This document shows positions 33,279-42,873 of a DNA stretch of 64,000 nt, piece after piece (position 1 is the first letter of the stretch; every line of letters begins with the position of its first letter). This DNA comes from Arthrobacter cryoconiti (GTDB lineage Bacteria; Actinomycetota; Actinomycetes; Actinomycetales; Micrococcaceae), in the NCBI RefSeq assembly GCF_020905375.1, contig NZ_JAJJBU010000007.1:1-64000 (forward strand), given 5' to 3'. A model generated the notes under the pieces. The model did no database searches. It had not been told where the DNA came from and was given only the letters and a program-made list of their open reading frames with translations. Both the position numbers and the translations under genes were made by a program.

Positions 33279-34688
33279 CTAGCCGTTGATCACTTGCGGG
33301 ACTCCTAAGGCTTTGAGACCCTCGACGCCGAACTCAAGACCGTAGCCGGATTGTTTGGCTCCCCCGAAGGGAATGCGCGGATCCACAGCGCCATGCTTAT
33401 TGATCCATACGGTTCCGGCCTGGATCTGGGCGGCCACGTCTCGGGCCGCCTCCAAATCCGATGACCAGACGGACGCGCCCAGGCCAACGTCTAGGCCGTT
33501 GGCCATGGCTACGGCTTCCGCAACGGTGTTGTAGCGAATGATGGGAAGGACGGGGCCGAACTGTTCCTCGCGGACGAGTGGGTTGTCATTGTTGATGTCA
33601 GCCATGAGCGTGGTCGGGTAGAAGTAGCCGGGCTGGTCGGCCTGAGGGTCGCCGCCGAGCAGTACTCGCGCGCCAGAATCCTTGGCCGACTCCACCAAGC
33701 GGGCCACGATGTCATATTGTTGCTGGTTTTGTAGCGGTCCCAGCACATTGTTTTCATCCAAACCCACCCCCATGGGTGCGGCTGCGGCGACACTCGTTAG
33801 TGCCTGGCAGACGTCGTCGTAGATGTCTGTGTGTACGTAAAGGCGCTTGAGGGCGGCGCACGTCTGACCGGTGTTGATGAATGCGCCCCAAAAGAGGCCC
33901 TCGGCAATGACGGCCGGATCCGCATCAGGGAGTACGATCCCGGCGTCGTTACCGCCCAACTCCAGCGTGAGCCGCTTGACGGTGTCGGCTGAGGACCTAA
34001 TGATCTCTTTGCCAGTGGCTGTGGAACCGGTAAACATGACCTTGCCGATTTCTGGGTGTGAGGCCAGCCGGGCGCCTACCTCGCGTCCTCCCGAGACCAC
34101 GCTGAGCACGCCTTCGGGTAGTTCCTTGTTGATCACGTGAGCCAGTGCCAGCACGCTCAAGGGAGTGTATTCAGATGGCTTCACCACCACGGTGTTGCCC
34201 ATGCGCAATGCGGGGGCCAGCTGCCAGACAGTGATCATCATGGGCCAATTCCAGGGGCCGATCGCACCCACGACACCGATGGGACGGTAGTAGATCTTGG
34301 CGTAGCTTTCGCCGTCGTCCACTACGGTCTCGGCATCCAGCGGGGTGCTGGCCGCTGCACGAAGCCATGCTGCGCAGGCGCCAACTTCAAACCGGGCATT
34401 CGGTCCGTTGAGCGGCTTACCCTGCTCGCGAGAGAGTATGCGGGCGAGTTCCTCGGCGTTACTTTCGATAGCGTCGGCAGCCTTATGCAACGCTGCGCTA
34501 CGAGCCTCGTGGCCCAGCGCGGCCCACTGGGGCTGGGCGGCCCCGGCGGCACTGATAGCGAGCTCGAGGTCTTCGAGAGTGTGAACCGGGGCTTCTCCGA
34601 CCTCGGCGCCGGTGGCCGGGTCCAAGATGGTGCGCCTCTCACCGGTAGTGGGCGTGATTTTGCTCAGGATGTCGGTGTGGTTTTCCAT
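33279..34688 (-). CDS. NAD(P)-dependent aldehyde dehydrogenase
   Basis: A 469-residue aldehyde dehydrogenase. The Asn-containing GAIGPWNWPM, the Gly motif FTGSTATGKEI, the catalytic Glu in LELGGNDAGIV and the catalytic Cys in GQTCAALKRLYV are all visible. The ATG at 34688 is preceded by AGGGGAGC. Given a FeaR-like regulator directly upstream and an amine oxidase nearby, it probably oxidises phenylacetaldehyde or 4-hydroxyphenylacetaldehyde to the acid. Succinic semialdehyde from the hpa pathway is another candidate. Confidence 0.9.
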   Translation of the reverse strand: MENHTDILSKITPTTGERRTILDPATGAEVGEAPVHTLEDLELAISAAGAAQPQWAALGHEARSAALHKAADAIESNAEELARILSREQGKPLNGPNARFEVGACAAWLRAAASTPLDAETVVDDGESYAKIYYRPIGVVGAIGPWNWPMMITVWQLAPALRMGNTVVVKPSEYTPLSVLALAHVINKELPEGVLSVVSGGREVGARLASHPEIGKVMFTGSTATGKEIIRSSADTVKRLTLELGGNDAGIVLPDADPAVIAEGLFWGAFINTGQTCAALKRLYVHTDIYDDVCQALTSVAAAAPMGVGLDENNVLGPLQNQQQYDIVARLVESAKDSGARVLLGGDPQADQPGYFYPTTLMADINNDNPLVREEQFGPVLPIIRYNTVAEAVAMANGLDVGLGASVWSSDLEAARDVAAQIQAGTVWINKHGAVDPRIPFGGAKQSGYGLEFGVEGLKALGVPQVING

Positions 34689-34853
34689 GAATGCTCCCCT
34701 TCGAGTCTGTGGGCCCAAGGACGGCTGAGCCGCGCCTTGCTACCCCCAGTGTTACTGGCCTGTCCCGTGCCGTCTTGTCTATGCGCGAAGTTCACTTGAC
34801 CGCGGGCGAACAAGGCCGACGTCGGCTTGGTGGGCCGGCGCGCGATAGTTTTG

Positions 34854-35816
34854 TTAGGTGTGGAGAAGCGGATGCCGGTAGCTGCTTGGCGACTCCCCAA
34901 AGGAGGTGCGGAATATGCGGCTGAAGTGGGCTGCATCCACCAGGCCCCAGCGCGAGGCGATGCTGCTAACTGGCCGGTGTGCTTGAAGGGGGTCCCGTAG
35001 CTCACGCCGGCAATTCTCTAGTCGACGGGTTCGGATCCAGCTCGCCACGCTCGTCCCGGACTCCTGGAACACCGTGTGCAGATGACGCGTTGAAATGAAA
35101 TGCTCGCCGGCAATGCTGGCCGGCGAGAGTTCTGGATCGCCTAAGTTGGCCTCAATGAAGCGGCGGATCCTGCCCAATAGTTCTTCGTGGGGGCGCTCTG
35201 CTGTGCGGGGCGAACGGTCTAGTTGAGCCGCAAATAGCGTTCCCAACAAGTCGATGATGTTGTGGGCTAGGCGATGCCCGCTGGGCCCGGAGAGGATATC
35301 CAAATTGTCCGCAAGCTCGGTCATGAAGGGGCTGATCATTCGTCCCAAGCCCTCGTCTCCTGGCATGCGCACGGCTGTGAGTGAGCCGATTGACCCAGCA
35401 GGTAAGTCAAGGGCTGTATGGGGAAACATCAACACCAGAGTACGGAAATCGGATTCGAACCCAAGTGTGTAGGGGCGGTGTGTGTCATAGATGGCTAGAT
35501 CGCCCGGGCGCAGCACGGCTTCGCGATTGTCCTGGACCAGAAGCCCTGTGCCGGAAAGCTGCAGGTTGAGTTTGTAGTACAGCTTGTCGGTGTGTGAAAT
35601 GAGTGAGGGCGTGCGGTGGACGCTGTGTCCGGTGGCGGTGACTTCGACTATGGCCAACTCATCCAAGAGCCGCGAGCGTAACCGACCCGCAAAGTGGTCG
35701 GTGTCGCTAGAGCGGACATGCAGCGGTACAAACGATTTCGAGATGAGATCGTGCCAGTCGGAGAAGGAAGCGGCGACGGCGGTCTGGACGGCATCTGTGG
35801 TGAGGGCGGAAGTCAT
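34854..35816 (-). CDS. AraC family regulator, FeaR-like
   Basis: A 320-residue activator. The N-terminal AraC-binding-like domain (residues 25-185, including LSGTGLLVQDNREAVLRPGDLAIYDTHRPYTL) is followed by two helix-turn-helices at about 215-315 (LSPASIAGEHFISTRHLHTVFQ and SIASRWGLVDAAHFSRIFRTSFGESP). This build matches FeaR, which activates amine oxidase and phenylacetaldehyde dehydrogenase genes in enterobacteria. The aldehyde dehydrogenase gene lies immediately downstream, and the copper amine oxidase gene is 0.8 kb away on the other strand. Confidence 0.88.
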   Translation of the reverse strand: MTSALTTDAVQTAVAASFSDWHDLISKSFVPLHVRSSDTDHFAGRLRSRLLDELAIVEVTATGHSVHRTPSLISHTDKLYYKLNLQLSGTGLLVQDNREAVLRPGDLAIYDTHRPYTLGFESDFRTLVLMFPHTALDLPAGSIGSLTAVRMPGDEGLGRMISPFMTELADNLDILSGPSGHRLAHNIIDLLGTLFAAQLDRSPRTAERPHEELLGRIRRFIEANLGDPELSPASIAGEHFISTRHLHTVFQESGTSVASWIRTRRLENCRRELRDPLQAHRPVSSIASRWGLVDAAHFSRIFRTSFGESPSSYRHPLLHT

Positions 35817-35928
35817 GGGAATCCCTTGATGTCAGTGGGCACTTTTCATCAGTGTAGGAGCAGAATGTGTCCGTTGTCACTTATTATTCGACGATTGGCG
35901 AAAAACCCAACTTATGTTCACTCATTGC

Positions 35929-36522
35929 TTACGCCGGTCCCAGTAAGAGCAAATACGCCTCGAGTTGAGCATTTAGCTGAGCCGGAAGGTGCTGCGTGGG
36001 TGACATGGCGGCAATGATCTGGGCGCCTAGTAGCATGCTCATGAGTTGATTGATGATGTCCTCATTGCTGGCTCTGGCCGTAACCTCTCCCATTTCCCGT
36101 GCTCGAGATAAGTGTCCAGCCATCGTGTTCCGCCACTCTTCCATTGACGTCTCATGAAGTTGTGCTTTGGCTGGGTCGGTAAGTGCCTTTTGCCAAAAGG
36201 GAATCACGATGCGTGCCTCGTTGATACGGTCCTCATCCAGAGGCAGAACCTCCAAAGCGAAAGCGCGCAGAGCGGCCATGCCGGCTAGCCCGGTGGAGGT
36301 GGTGGCAATTCGTTGGTTGGTCTGGTTGAACACGTGGCCGAAGGCGGACGTGATCAGGTCGTCCTTGGTGGGGAAGTAAGGTTTTAAGGCGCCGTTTGCG
36401 AAGCCAGCTTCAGTGGCGATTTCCCGCATGGTGGCACCCTCGATGCCGTGCCTGGCGATGATGCGCCAAGTGGCATTCACTAAGTCAAGGCGGCGCTGGT
36501 GGTGGTCAACGATCTTGGGCAC
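35929..36522 (-). CDS. TetR family regulator (BetI-like)
   Basis: A 197-residue repressor. The HTH spans about residues 8-55 (VNATWRIIARHGIEGATMREIATEAGFANGALKPYFPTKDDL), with GALKPYFP in place of the common GSLYYYFP. The C-terminal helical domain binds an unknown ligand. The start is a GTG at 36522, with GGAG eight bases upstream. It is divergent from the copper amine oxidase gene across 136 nt, so it may repress that gene in response to amine or aldehyde. Confidence 0.88.
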   Translation of the reverse strand: MPKIVDHHQRRLDLVNATWRIIARHGIEGATMREIATEAGFANGALKPYFPTKDDLITSAFGHVFNQTNQRIATTSTGLAGMAALRAFALEVLPLDEDRINEARIVIPFWQKALTDPAKAQLHETSMEEWRNTMAGHLSRAREMGEVTARASNEDIINQLMSMLLGAQIIAAMSPTQHLPAQLNAQLEAYLLLLGPA

Positions 36523-36593
36523 GTTAGTTCTCCAGTCGGGCCGGGATGGCAAAAATTATGGGGTTACCCCTTGTGATGCATCTTACGTGTGGG

Positions 36594-36615
36594 TATTCTC
36601 TACAACCATAGAATA
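36594..36615. promoter_or_regulatory. Weak dyad in amine-oxidase upstream region
   Basis: TATTCT and AGAATA form a 6-bp dyad with a 10-base spacer, 44 nt before the amine oxidase start in the tetR-tynA gap. The long spacer is unusual for TetR sites. It is a weak candidate only. Confidence 0.25.
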
Positions 36616-36658
36616 AAAACTTTAGTCCTTTGACCCACTCCAAAAGAAAGGGCGAACT

Positions 36659-38605
36659 ATGCCTTCCGCCGTCACGGACATTGAAGTATCTGCTTACCAA
36701 TTGGCCACAAGCGCCGAAATCACCGCAGTGCGGGATATCCTCCAAGGAGCTGGGCTCATGGGGGATTCCGGTCGGATCGCGTACTTGGGCCTACTTGACC
36801 CGCCTCGAAAGCGTGACACCGAATCTGCACTAGCGAGACGTTTTCGCGTCTTCCTCCACGATGTTTCCGGCGCGTCACCCAAAGACGTAATCGTTTCCCT
36901 GACTAGCGGGAGCGTTGAGTCCGCCGTCGAGCTGGAGACAGCCAAAACCGGTGAGCTACCGGTACTGGAGGAGGAATTCGCCGTTGTTGAGGAAATCTTG
37001 GCAATTCATCCCGAATGGCTCAAGGCACTTGCCGCGCGCAACTTGGACGTGTCCAAGGTTCGTGTGGCGCCTCTGTCCGCGGGCGTGTTTGAATACCCCG
37101 ACGAAAAAGGCCGGCGCATCCTGCGCGGGCTTGCCTTCGTTCAGGACTTCCCGGAAGACAGCGCCTGGGCGCACCCTGTGGATGGATTAGTCGCCTATGT
37201 GGACATTGTGAATAAAAGTGTGGATTCGGTGCTGGACTACGGAGTGGTTCCGGTGCCGGCTGAGCACGGAAACTACACGGACCCAGAATTGACAGGGCCA
37301 TTGCGGAAGAGCCAAAAACCAATAAACATCACTCAGCCGGAGGGGCCCAGCTTCACAGTCAGCAGCGGCAACCATGTGGAGTGGGAAAAATGGAGCCTGG
37401 ATGTAGGCTTCGATGCCCGCGAGGGCGTGGTTCTTTACAATATTGCATTCCAAGACGCCGACCGCAAGCGCTCTATTATCAATCGGGCCTCGATCGCGGA
37501 AATGGTGGTCCCGTACGGTGATCCCTCACCCGTTCGGTCCTGGCAAAACTACTTTGATACCGGTGAATACCAGGTGGGCCAGTACGCAAATTCCTTGGAA
37601 CTAGGCTGCGATTGCCTGGGGGAAATCACGTATCTCTCACCTGTGCTCAGCGATGCCTTCGGTAACCCACGCACCATCCACAATGGCATCTGCATGCATG
37701 AAGAGGATTGGTCCATCCTCTCCAAGCACTCAGATATGTGGACCGGGATCGACTACACGCGGCGCAACCGCCGTTTGGTGGTCTCCTTCTTCACCACGAT
37801 CGGTAACTACGATTACGGCTTCTACTGGTACCTCTACCTGGACGGCACGATTGAATTCGAGGCCAAGGCCACCGGCGTTGTCTTCACGAGCGCCTATCCC
37901 GGCAAGAATTACCCCTACGCCTCTGAGCTGGCCCCAGGGCTCGGAGCTCCCTACCACCAGCACGTTTTCAGTGCTCGCTTGGATATGGCGTTGGACGGGA
38001 CCGTGAACAGAGTGGAAGAGGAAGATGTGGTGCGTGTTCCCATGGGTGAGGGCAATGAGCGCGGCAACGCTTTTACCCGCAAACGCACCGTGCTGACGAC
38101 CGAACAGCAAGGCGTGCGGGAGGCTGACATGCGCAAGGGGCGCACGTGGGTCATCTCCAATCCGACGTCGCTGAACCGACTGGGGGATCCAGTGGCTTAC
38201 AAACTGCACCCGCAGGGTGGCCCCACACTGCTGGCGGATCCCGAGTCATCGATCGCCCGGCGTGCTGCCTTTGCTACCAAGGACTTGTGGGTCACCCGGT
38301 TTGAGCAGGAAGAGCGGTACCCCACAGGAGACTTCGTGAACCAGCACAGCGGCGGGGCTGGGCTCCCTGCTTACATCGCAGCGGACCGAGACATAGACGG
38401 ACAAGACATAGTTCTCTGGCACACTTTCGGTCTCACTCACTTTCCACGGGTGGAAGACTGGCCCATAATGCCTGTTGACGCCGTCGGCTTCAAGCTGCGC
38501 CCCGAGGGATTCTTTGATCGCAGCCCCGTCCTGGATGTCCCTGCCAGTACTCCGGGTGATTGCCACGAGAACGGGGGAGAGGGTGGCGCTCCCTGCCATT
38601 GCTGA
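36659..38605 (+). CDS. tynA: Copper amine oxidase (phenylethylamine oxidase type)
   Basis: A 648-residue copper/TPQ amine oxidase that converts primary aromatic amines to aldehyde, ammonia and H2O2. It reads as a near relative of A. globiformis phenylethylamine oxidase along the whole length. The TPQ precursor is Tyr384 in TIGNYDYG, the catalytic base Asp300 in YFDTGEY, and the copper ligands are His433, His435 (PYHQHVF) and His594 (TFGLTHF). There is no signal peptide, as in the A. globiformis enzyme. The Cys/His-ended C-terminus ([16 protein letters not shown]) is richer in Cys than the relative I recall. The last 23 nt overlap a small membrane protein gene. Confidence 0.97.
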   Translation: MPSAVTDIEVSAYQLATSAEITAVRDILQGAGLMGDSGRIAYLGLLDPPRKRDTESALARRFRVFLHDVSGASPKDVIVSLTSGSVESAVELETAKTGELPVLEEEFAVVEEILAIHPEWLKALAARNLDVSKVRVAPLSAGVFEYPDEKGRRILRGLAFVQDFPEDSAWAHPVDGLVAYVDIVNKSVDSVLDYGVVPVPAEHGNYTDPELTGPLRKSQKPINITQPEGPSFTVSSGNHVEWEKWSLDVGFDAREGVVLYNIAFQDADRKRSIINRASIAEMVVPYGDPSPVRSWQNYFDTGEYQVGQYANSLELGCDCLGEITYLSPVLSDAFGNPRTIHNGICMHEEDWSILSKHSDMWTGIDYTRRNRRLVVSFFTTIGNYDYGFYWYLYLDGTIEFEAKATGVVFTSAYPGKNYPYASELAPGLGAPYHQHVFSARLDMALDGTVNRVEEEDVVRVPMGEGNERGNAFTRKRTVLTTEQQGVREADMRKGRTWVISNPTSLNRLGDPVAYKLHPQGGPTLLADPESSIARRAAFATKDLWVTRFEQEERYPTGDFVNQHSGGAGLPAYIAADRDIDGQDIVLWHTFGLTHFPRVEDWPIMPVDAVGFKLRPEGFFDRSPVLDVPASTPGDCHENGGEGGAPCHC

Positions 38606-39071
38606 GAGGGCTGTCAGCGTCTCGCAGTCGGGCGTGCGCCGGGGGTTTAGAACGCAGGCGCGGCTGTGCGCAGCCGTAGCCATCATCTCGGTGGCCGCAC
38701 ACTTATGGATGGCCTGGGAACACCGACTAATGCCATGGGAAAGTGCTGCCATGGTGTTGATGGCGGCCATCTGCTTGCCGTGTGCCATCGGGGTGTGGCG
38801 AGATGGGAGTGAACGTGGGGTGCGCTGGCTCTTCCTCATGGCTTTGGTGATGGTTGCCTGGCATACCGCAGTCGTCTTGGCCCCCGTGTCGATGGCAGGT
38901 CATGGGCATGGGGGCATGCCAAATATGGATATGGCGATGCCTGTGACCGTGCCGGGAACGGGCGCCGGGGCGATGTTGGCGATCATCGCCCTAGAGTTAG
39001 CAGTGGCAGCACTTGCGGCAGGGTCTTTGCGCCGGGTTCGCATAAATGCGAGCGCGGACGCTGGTGCCTGA
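38583..39071 (+). CDS. Small membrane protein with His/Met-rich loop (candidate copper handling)
   Basis: A 162-residue protein with four predicted membrane helices (about residues 29-47, 53-72, 81-102 and 124-146). Basic residues before helix 1, between helices 2 and 3, and after helix 4 put both ends inside, so the loop between helices 3 and 4 is outside. That loop reads [19 protein letters not shown], a dense His/Met cluster typical of copper-binding segments. The GTG at 38583 has GGGGGAGAG upstream and lies inside the end of the copper amine oxidase gene. I do not recognise a family. Copper acquisition or delivery for the amine oxidase is an inference from loop and overlap. Confidence 0.7.
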   Translation: MALPAIAERAVSVSQSGVRRGFRTQARLCAAVAIISVAAHLWMAWEHRLMPWESAAMVLMAAICLPCAIGVWRDGSERGVRWLFLMALVMVAWHTAVVLAPVSMAGHGHGGMPNMDMAMPVTVPGTGAGAMLAIIALELAVAALAAGSLRRVRINASADAGA

Positions 39072-39186
39072 GCTAACAAAGCACCATCCCGGAGAGTTGC
39101 GGTTTTCGATACTCTGATGGTGGCCACAAAAGCCGCGCCCATGAACTTCATGGGTGCGGCATGGGCGGACAACGGATGAGGTCGGT

Positions 39187-40104
39187 ATGAAAATTCTTGT
39201 AGTGGGAGCCGGTGCCACCGGCGGGTATTTCGGTGGGAAACTGATTGCGGACGGTCGCGACGTCACCTTCCTGGTCCGCGAGCGCCGAGCCAGCACGCTA
39301 CGTGAACGAGGGCTGCGGATCGTAGGGCTTGGCGAGCCGCAGGTTCTTGCGCCGAAGCTTGTCCAGGCCGATAACCTCAGCGGCCCCTTCGACGTGGTTC
39401 TGATTACCGTCAAAGCAGGCGGACTAGCTGGCGCAATCGCTGACCTTGCCCCGGCCGTAGGCCCTCACACCGTGATCATCCCGTTCCTCAACGGTATGGC
39501 GCACATGGACGCATTAGAGCGCGCCTTCGGTGCCGGCGCGGTACTTGGCAGCGTGGTGCGTGTGGTCACTACCCTTAACGACGACGGCGACATCCTTCAG
39601 CTCGCACCCTTGGCGCAATGGGATTTTGGCGAACAAACCGGTGCTCCCAGCGATCGTGTCCGCGCCATTCTCGCTGAGCTGGATGTCCCTGGCTTCACCG
39701 TCCAAGCTGTCCCGGACGCTAGAGCCTTGATGTGGCACAAGTGGGTTTTTATCGTCACGGCGGGGGTGGTGACATGCTTGATGCGCGGTAGCGTCGGAGC
39801 CATTGTGGCTGTTCCTGGCGGTCTTGAATTTATTCACGCTGCGTTGGCCGAATCCGTAGCAGTGTCAACGCAGGCGGGCTATCCGGTTCCTGATGAAGCA
39901 CTAGTTGCCGCATTGACCATGCTGACGGAGCCCGGCTCAGCGTTCACTTCCTCGCTCTACCGAGACGTGGTGGCAGGGCTCCCGAACGAGTCCGAGCATC
40001 TGCTAGGCGACTTCGCCCGCAGAGCCGCGGATTTGGGCCTGTCCACACCACTAATTGATTTGGCGCTGATGCAGTTGCGTGTCCATGCGGCAGCAGCGCT
40101 GTAG
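39187..40104 (+). CDS. panE: Ketopantoate reductase family protein
   Basis: A 305-residue NADPH-dependent reductase of the ApbA/PanE family. The Rossmann motif GAGATGGYFGG begins at residue 7, and the catalytic Lys is expected in ALMWHKWVFIVTAGVVTCL near residue 190. PanE reduces 2-dehydropantoate to pantoate for CoA synthesis. Paralogues with other 2-oxo acid substrates are common, and no pantothenate gene is nearby, so the substrate is open. The ATG at 39187 gives the canonical MKILVVGAG start. Confidence 0.82.
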   Translation: MKILVVGAGATGGYFGGKLIADGRDVTFLVRERRASTLRERGLRIVGLGEPQVLAPKLVQADNLSGPFDVVLITVKAGGLAGAIADLAPAVGPHTVIIPFLNGMAHMDALERAFGAGAVLGSVVRVVTTLNDDGDILQLAPLAQWDFGEQTGAPSDRVRAILAELDVPGFTVQAVPDARALMWHKWVFIVTAGVVTCLMRGSVGAIVAVPGGLEFIHAALAESVAVSTQAGYPVPDEALVAALTMLTEPGSAFTSSLYRDVVAGLPNESEHLLGDFARRAADLGLSTPLIDLALMQLRVHAAAAL

Positions 40105-40130
40105 CCGGGTCTCCTAGGACATCAACGCTC

Positions 40131-41057
40131 TCAACTGCTGAACGGAGTCAGGACAATTTTGCCGCTGACATGCCCGGCCATGCTGGATTCGAAAGCGGCA
40201 GCCAATTCCTCCATGGGATAGCTGGCTGCGACATCAACGCTTAGCGTTCCGGCGCCCACCATGACGCTGAGACGCTCAAGCTCCCCACGGTCAGGACGGA
40301 CCCAGATATAGCGTCCGCCCGCAGCGTCGACGGAACCGTCGGCAAGTGAGGCGTGCTTTCCTCCGGACGTGAGCACAGCAAGTGTTTGTTCCACGACGTT
40401 CCCCGCGAAATCCGCCACAGCATCCACACCCTCCGGAGCCAGTGTCCGGACGTTTTGCACCAGGTTTTCCCCATATTCCACCGGTTCGGCACCTAGCTCA
40501 CGCAAGCGTTCATGGTTTTTCTTTGACGCCGTTGCAATGACCCTTGCTCCGGCATTCACGGCGAGTTGGATGGCCATCCTGCCCACACCGCCGGCGCCAT
40601 TGTGAATCAACAAGGTGTGCCCGGTCTCCAGGTCTAGGGCATCAAGGGTGCGCAGTGCGCTCAAGCCCGTCAGTGGTAGACCGGCCGCCTGTTCCCATGT
40701 CAGGGATTGCGGCTTATGGGCCACCACCGAAGCCGGTAGAGCCACCAACTGCGCGAATGTGCCGCCTTGGACGGTGTCCCGGCGGCCATAGGAATATACC
40801 GCATCTCCCACTGCAAACTCTGGAGTATCGAAGCCCACAGCTTCCACCACGCCGGCCACATCCCAGCCCGGGATCACGGGAAAAGTGATGTCCATGAGAG
40901 TGTCAAGGTACCCGGCCATGATCTTCCAATCCACGGGGTTCACGCTGGCAGCTTTTACCCGTATCAAAACGGCACCCGGCGCGACCTTGGGAGTGGGCAG
41001 CTCGGAAACCTCCAAAACCTCGGTACCGCCAAATTGTGTGTATGTCATGGCTTTCAT
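40131..41057 (-). CDS. NADP-dependent quinone oxidoreductase / zinc-free MDR
   Basis: A 308-residue medium-chain reductase of the zinc-independent quinone oxidoreductase type. The GroES-like start MKAMTYTQFGGTEVLEVSELP, the domain border WDVAGVVEAVG and the NADPH motif HNGAGGVGRMAIQLA are characteristic, and no zinc-ligand Cys set is present. Likely a reductase for quinones or enones. It stands alone between convergent and divergent neighbours. Confidence 0.88.
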   Translation of the reverse strand: MKAMTYTQFGGTEVLEVSELPTPKVAPGAVLIRVKAASVNPVDWKIMAGYLDTLMDITFPVIPGWDVAGVVEAVGFDTPEFAVGDAVYSYGRRDTVQGGTFAQLVALPASVVAHKPQSLTWEQAAGLPLTGLSALRTLDALDLETGHTLLIHNGAGGVGRMAIQLAVNAGARVIATASKKNHERLRELGAEPVEYGENLVQNVRTLAPEGVDAVADFAGNVVEQTLAVLTSGGKHASLADGSVDAAGGRYIWVRPDRGELERLSVMVGAGTLSVDVAASYPMEELAAAFESSMAGHVSGKIVLTPFSS

Positions 41058-41182
41058 GGGAAACCGCCTTTCGTCGTCTATGGGGCCAACTCGCAGAAGT
41101 GCCCGAAGATTCCCGGGGCCGGTGAGTAGGGGAGCCGGTGAGTAGGGGCGCAGGTGGACAGGCGAGCGGGTACGCTTCCTTC

Positions 41183-41953
41183 ATGACTTCGCGCCAACGC
41201 TACGCCTATGGATCAGACCCGTCGCAGTGGGCCGAACTCTTCCTACCCGATGGATACGGCCATCCCGACTCTGTGGGGATTGCCGGTGTTGCCGTGGTGA
41301 TCCATGGCGGTTACTGGCGCAGTACTTATGGGGCTGAGCTGGGCGAGCCATTGGCTGCGGACCTTGCCGCACACGGCATTCCGGCATGGAACCTTGAATA
41401 CCGCCGGATGGGCAACGGTGGTGGCTGGCCGCAGACATTCGCGGACATTGCAGCCGGTATTGACGCCTTATCTGAGCCTGCCTCAGTGCATGGGCTGGAC
41501 CTCTCGCGAGTTGTGGCCCTGGGGCACTCGGCCGGCGGCCAGCTCGCTGTGTGGGCGGCTGGCCGCTCTGCCTTCCCGGCCGGAGCTGTCGGGGCCAATC
41601 CAGCGGTGCCTCTCTCCGGCGTCGTCAGTGCGTCAGGAGTACTGAACCTAGCTCAGGCGAAGCAATTACGGCTAAGCGGCGGAGCGGTGAAAAAATTATT
41701 GGGACGCAAAGTCTCCTTGGCCGATCCCATGGAAGCCTTGCCTCTGCCGGTGCCCGTTTACGCCGTGCATGCTCTCAACGATCAGCATGTGCCCGCCTCG
41801 CAGAGTCACAGTTACGTGGAGGCTGCGCTGAGGTCAGGAGCAGAGGCGCATCTGGTGGAAGTCCCTGGCGACCATTTCGATCTGATTGATGTTTCCAGCG
41901 ACGCATACAGTGTTTGCCGCGGCCTTGTGCGCAGGTTGATGCAGCGGGCGTAA
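41183..41953 (+). CDS. kynB: Alpha/beta hydrolase, kynurenine formamidase-like
   Basis: A 256-residue alpha/beta hydrolase. The oxyanion segment [13 protein letters not shown], the nucleophile elbow GHSAGG and the late acid/His pair ([21 protein letters not shown]) match arylformamidase-type hydrolases that turn N-formylkynurenine into kynurenine. The ATG at 41183 gives a good N-terminus. Tryptophan 2,3-dioxygenase follows 38 nt downstream on the same strand, which makes the kynurenine-pathway role likely. It belongs to the HGGxW esterase group rather than the metal-dependent KynB fold, so the symbol denotes function only. Confidence 0.82.
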   Translation: MTSRQRYAYGSDPSQWAELFLPDGYGHPDSVGIAGVAVVIHGGYWRSTYGAELGEPLAADLAAHGIPAWNLEYRRMGNGGGWPQTFADIAAGIDALSEPASVHGLDLSRVVALGHSAGGQLAVWAAGRSAFPAGAVGANPAVPLSGVVSASGVLNLAQAKQLRLSGGAVKKLLGRKVSLADPMEALPLPVPVYAVHALNDQHVPASQSHSYVEAALRSGAEAHLVEVPGDHFDLIDVSSDAYSVCRGLVRRLMQRA

Positions 41954-41991
41954 AGTGTTGGAAAGCCGTATCTGGAAGGTTGGCCAAACAC

Positions 41992-42873
41992 ATGCCCGAG
42001 AATCACTTGCCCGAGACAACTGGGTGCCCCAATACTCGGATTATTGAATCCGGTATTGAAACGGATTTCAGCGACAAGATGAGCTATGGCAGCTACCTTG
42101 CCTTGGACACGCTTTTGGATGCGCAACGGCCCGTGAGCGAACACCACGATGAGATGCTGTTCATCATTCAGCACCAGACCTCAGAACTGTGGCTGAAGTT
42201 GATGCTGCACGAGTTGCGGGCAGTCCGTCAACAATTAGCGGCGGATAATTTGCGGGCGGCCATGAAAGGTGTGGCCCGCATCAAGCACATCCAACGTTCC
42301 CTCACTGAGCAGTGGAGCGTGCTGGCCACACTGACGCCAAGCGAATATGCCCAGTTCAGGGACGAATTGGGCTCTTCCTCCGGGTTCCAGTCTTATCAGT
42401 ACAGGGCCGTGGAGTTCATGCTCGGCAATAAGAACGCTGGCATGCTAAAAGTGTTTGCCGCGAACCCGCCCGCCCAAGCCATGCTTGCCAAGATCCTGGG
42501 TCAGACAAGTATTTACGATGAGTTCTTACAGCTTTTAGCCCGGCGGGGGTTCAACGTCCCCGCTGAGGTATTGGAGCGGGATATCACCCACGCCCACGTG
42601 TTCAACGCCGATCTGGTGCAGCTCATTCGCGTTGTCTACGAACGTCCCGATGACCACTGGGACCTGTACGAGGCTTGTGAGGAGCTCGTGGACTTGGAAG
42701 ATAACTTTCAGCTGTGGCGTTTCCGCCATGTCCGCACCGTCAACCGCATCATTGGCATGAAGGTTGGTACGGGGGGTTCCTCCGGCGTTGGCTTCTTGCA
42801 GAAGGCGCTGGATCTGACCTTCTTCCCGGAGCTGTATGCCGTGCGTACCGAGGTCGGCAACGTCGCCGGTTAG
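41992..42873 (+). CDS. kynA: Tryptophan 2,3-dioxygenase
   Basis: A 293-residue heme dioxygenase that opens the indole ring of L-tryptophan to N-formylkynurenine. Expected residues are His61 in [11 protein letters not shown] (the active-site His) and His246 in [15 protein letters not shown] (the heme ligand), with [11 protein letters not shown] closing the substrate site. The length is typical of bacterial TDO. The ATG at 41992 is chosen; upstream in-frame codons lie within the end of kynB. No kynureninase gene is near, so the rest of the pathway must lie elsewhere or kynurenine is the end product. Confidence 0.96.
   Translation: MPENHLPETTGCPNTRIIESGIETDFSDKMSYGSYLALDTLLDAQRPVSEHHDEMLFIIQHQTSELWLKLMLHELRAVRQQLAADNLRAAMKGVARIKHIQRSLTEQWSVLATLTPSEYAQFRDELGSSSGFQSYQYRAVEFMLGNKNAGMLKVFAANPPAQAMLAKILGQTSIYDEFLQLLARRGFNVPAEVLERDITHAHVFNADLVQLIRVVYERPDDHWDLYEACEELVDLEDNFQLWRFRHVRTVNRIIGMKVGTGGSSGVGFLQKALDLTFFPELYAVRTEVGNVAG

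Noticed and set aside
35451-35462. GGATTCGAACCC, which looks like the T-loop of a tRNA
   Set aside because: No anticodon arm or acceptor stem flanks it, and it is part of the AraC-type gene, encoding Gly-Phe-Glu-Ser.
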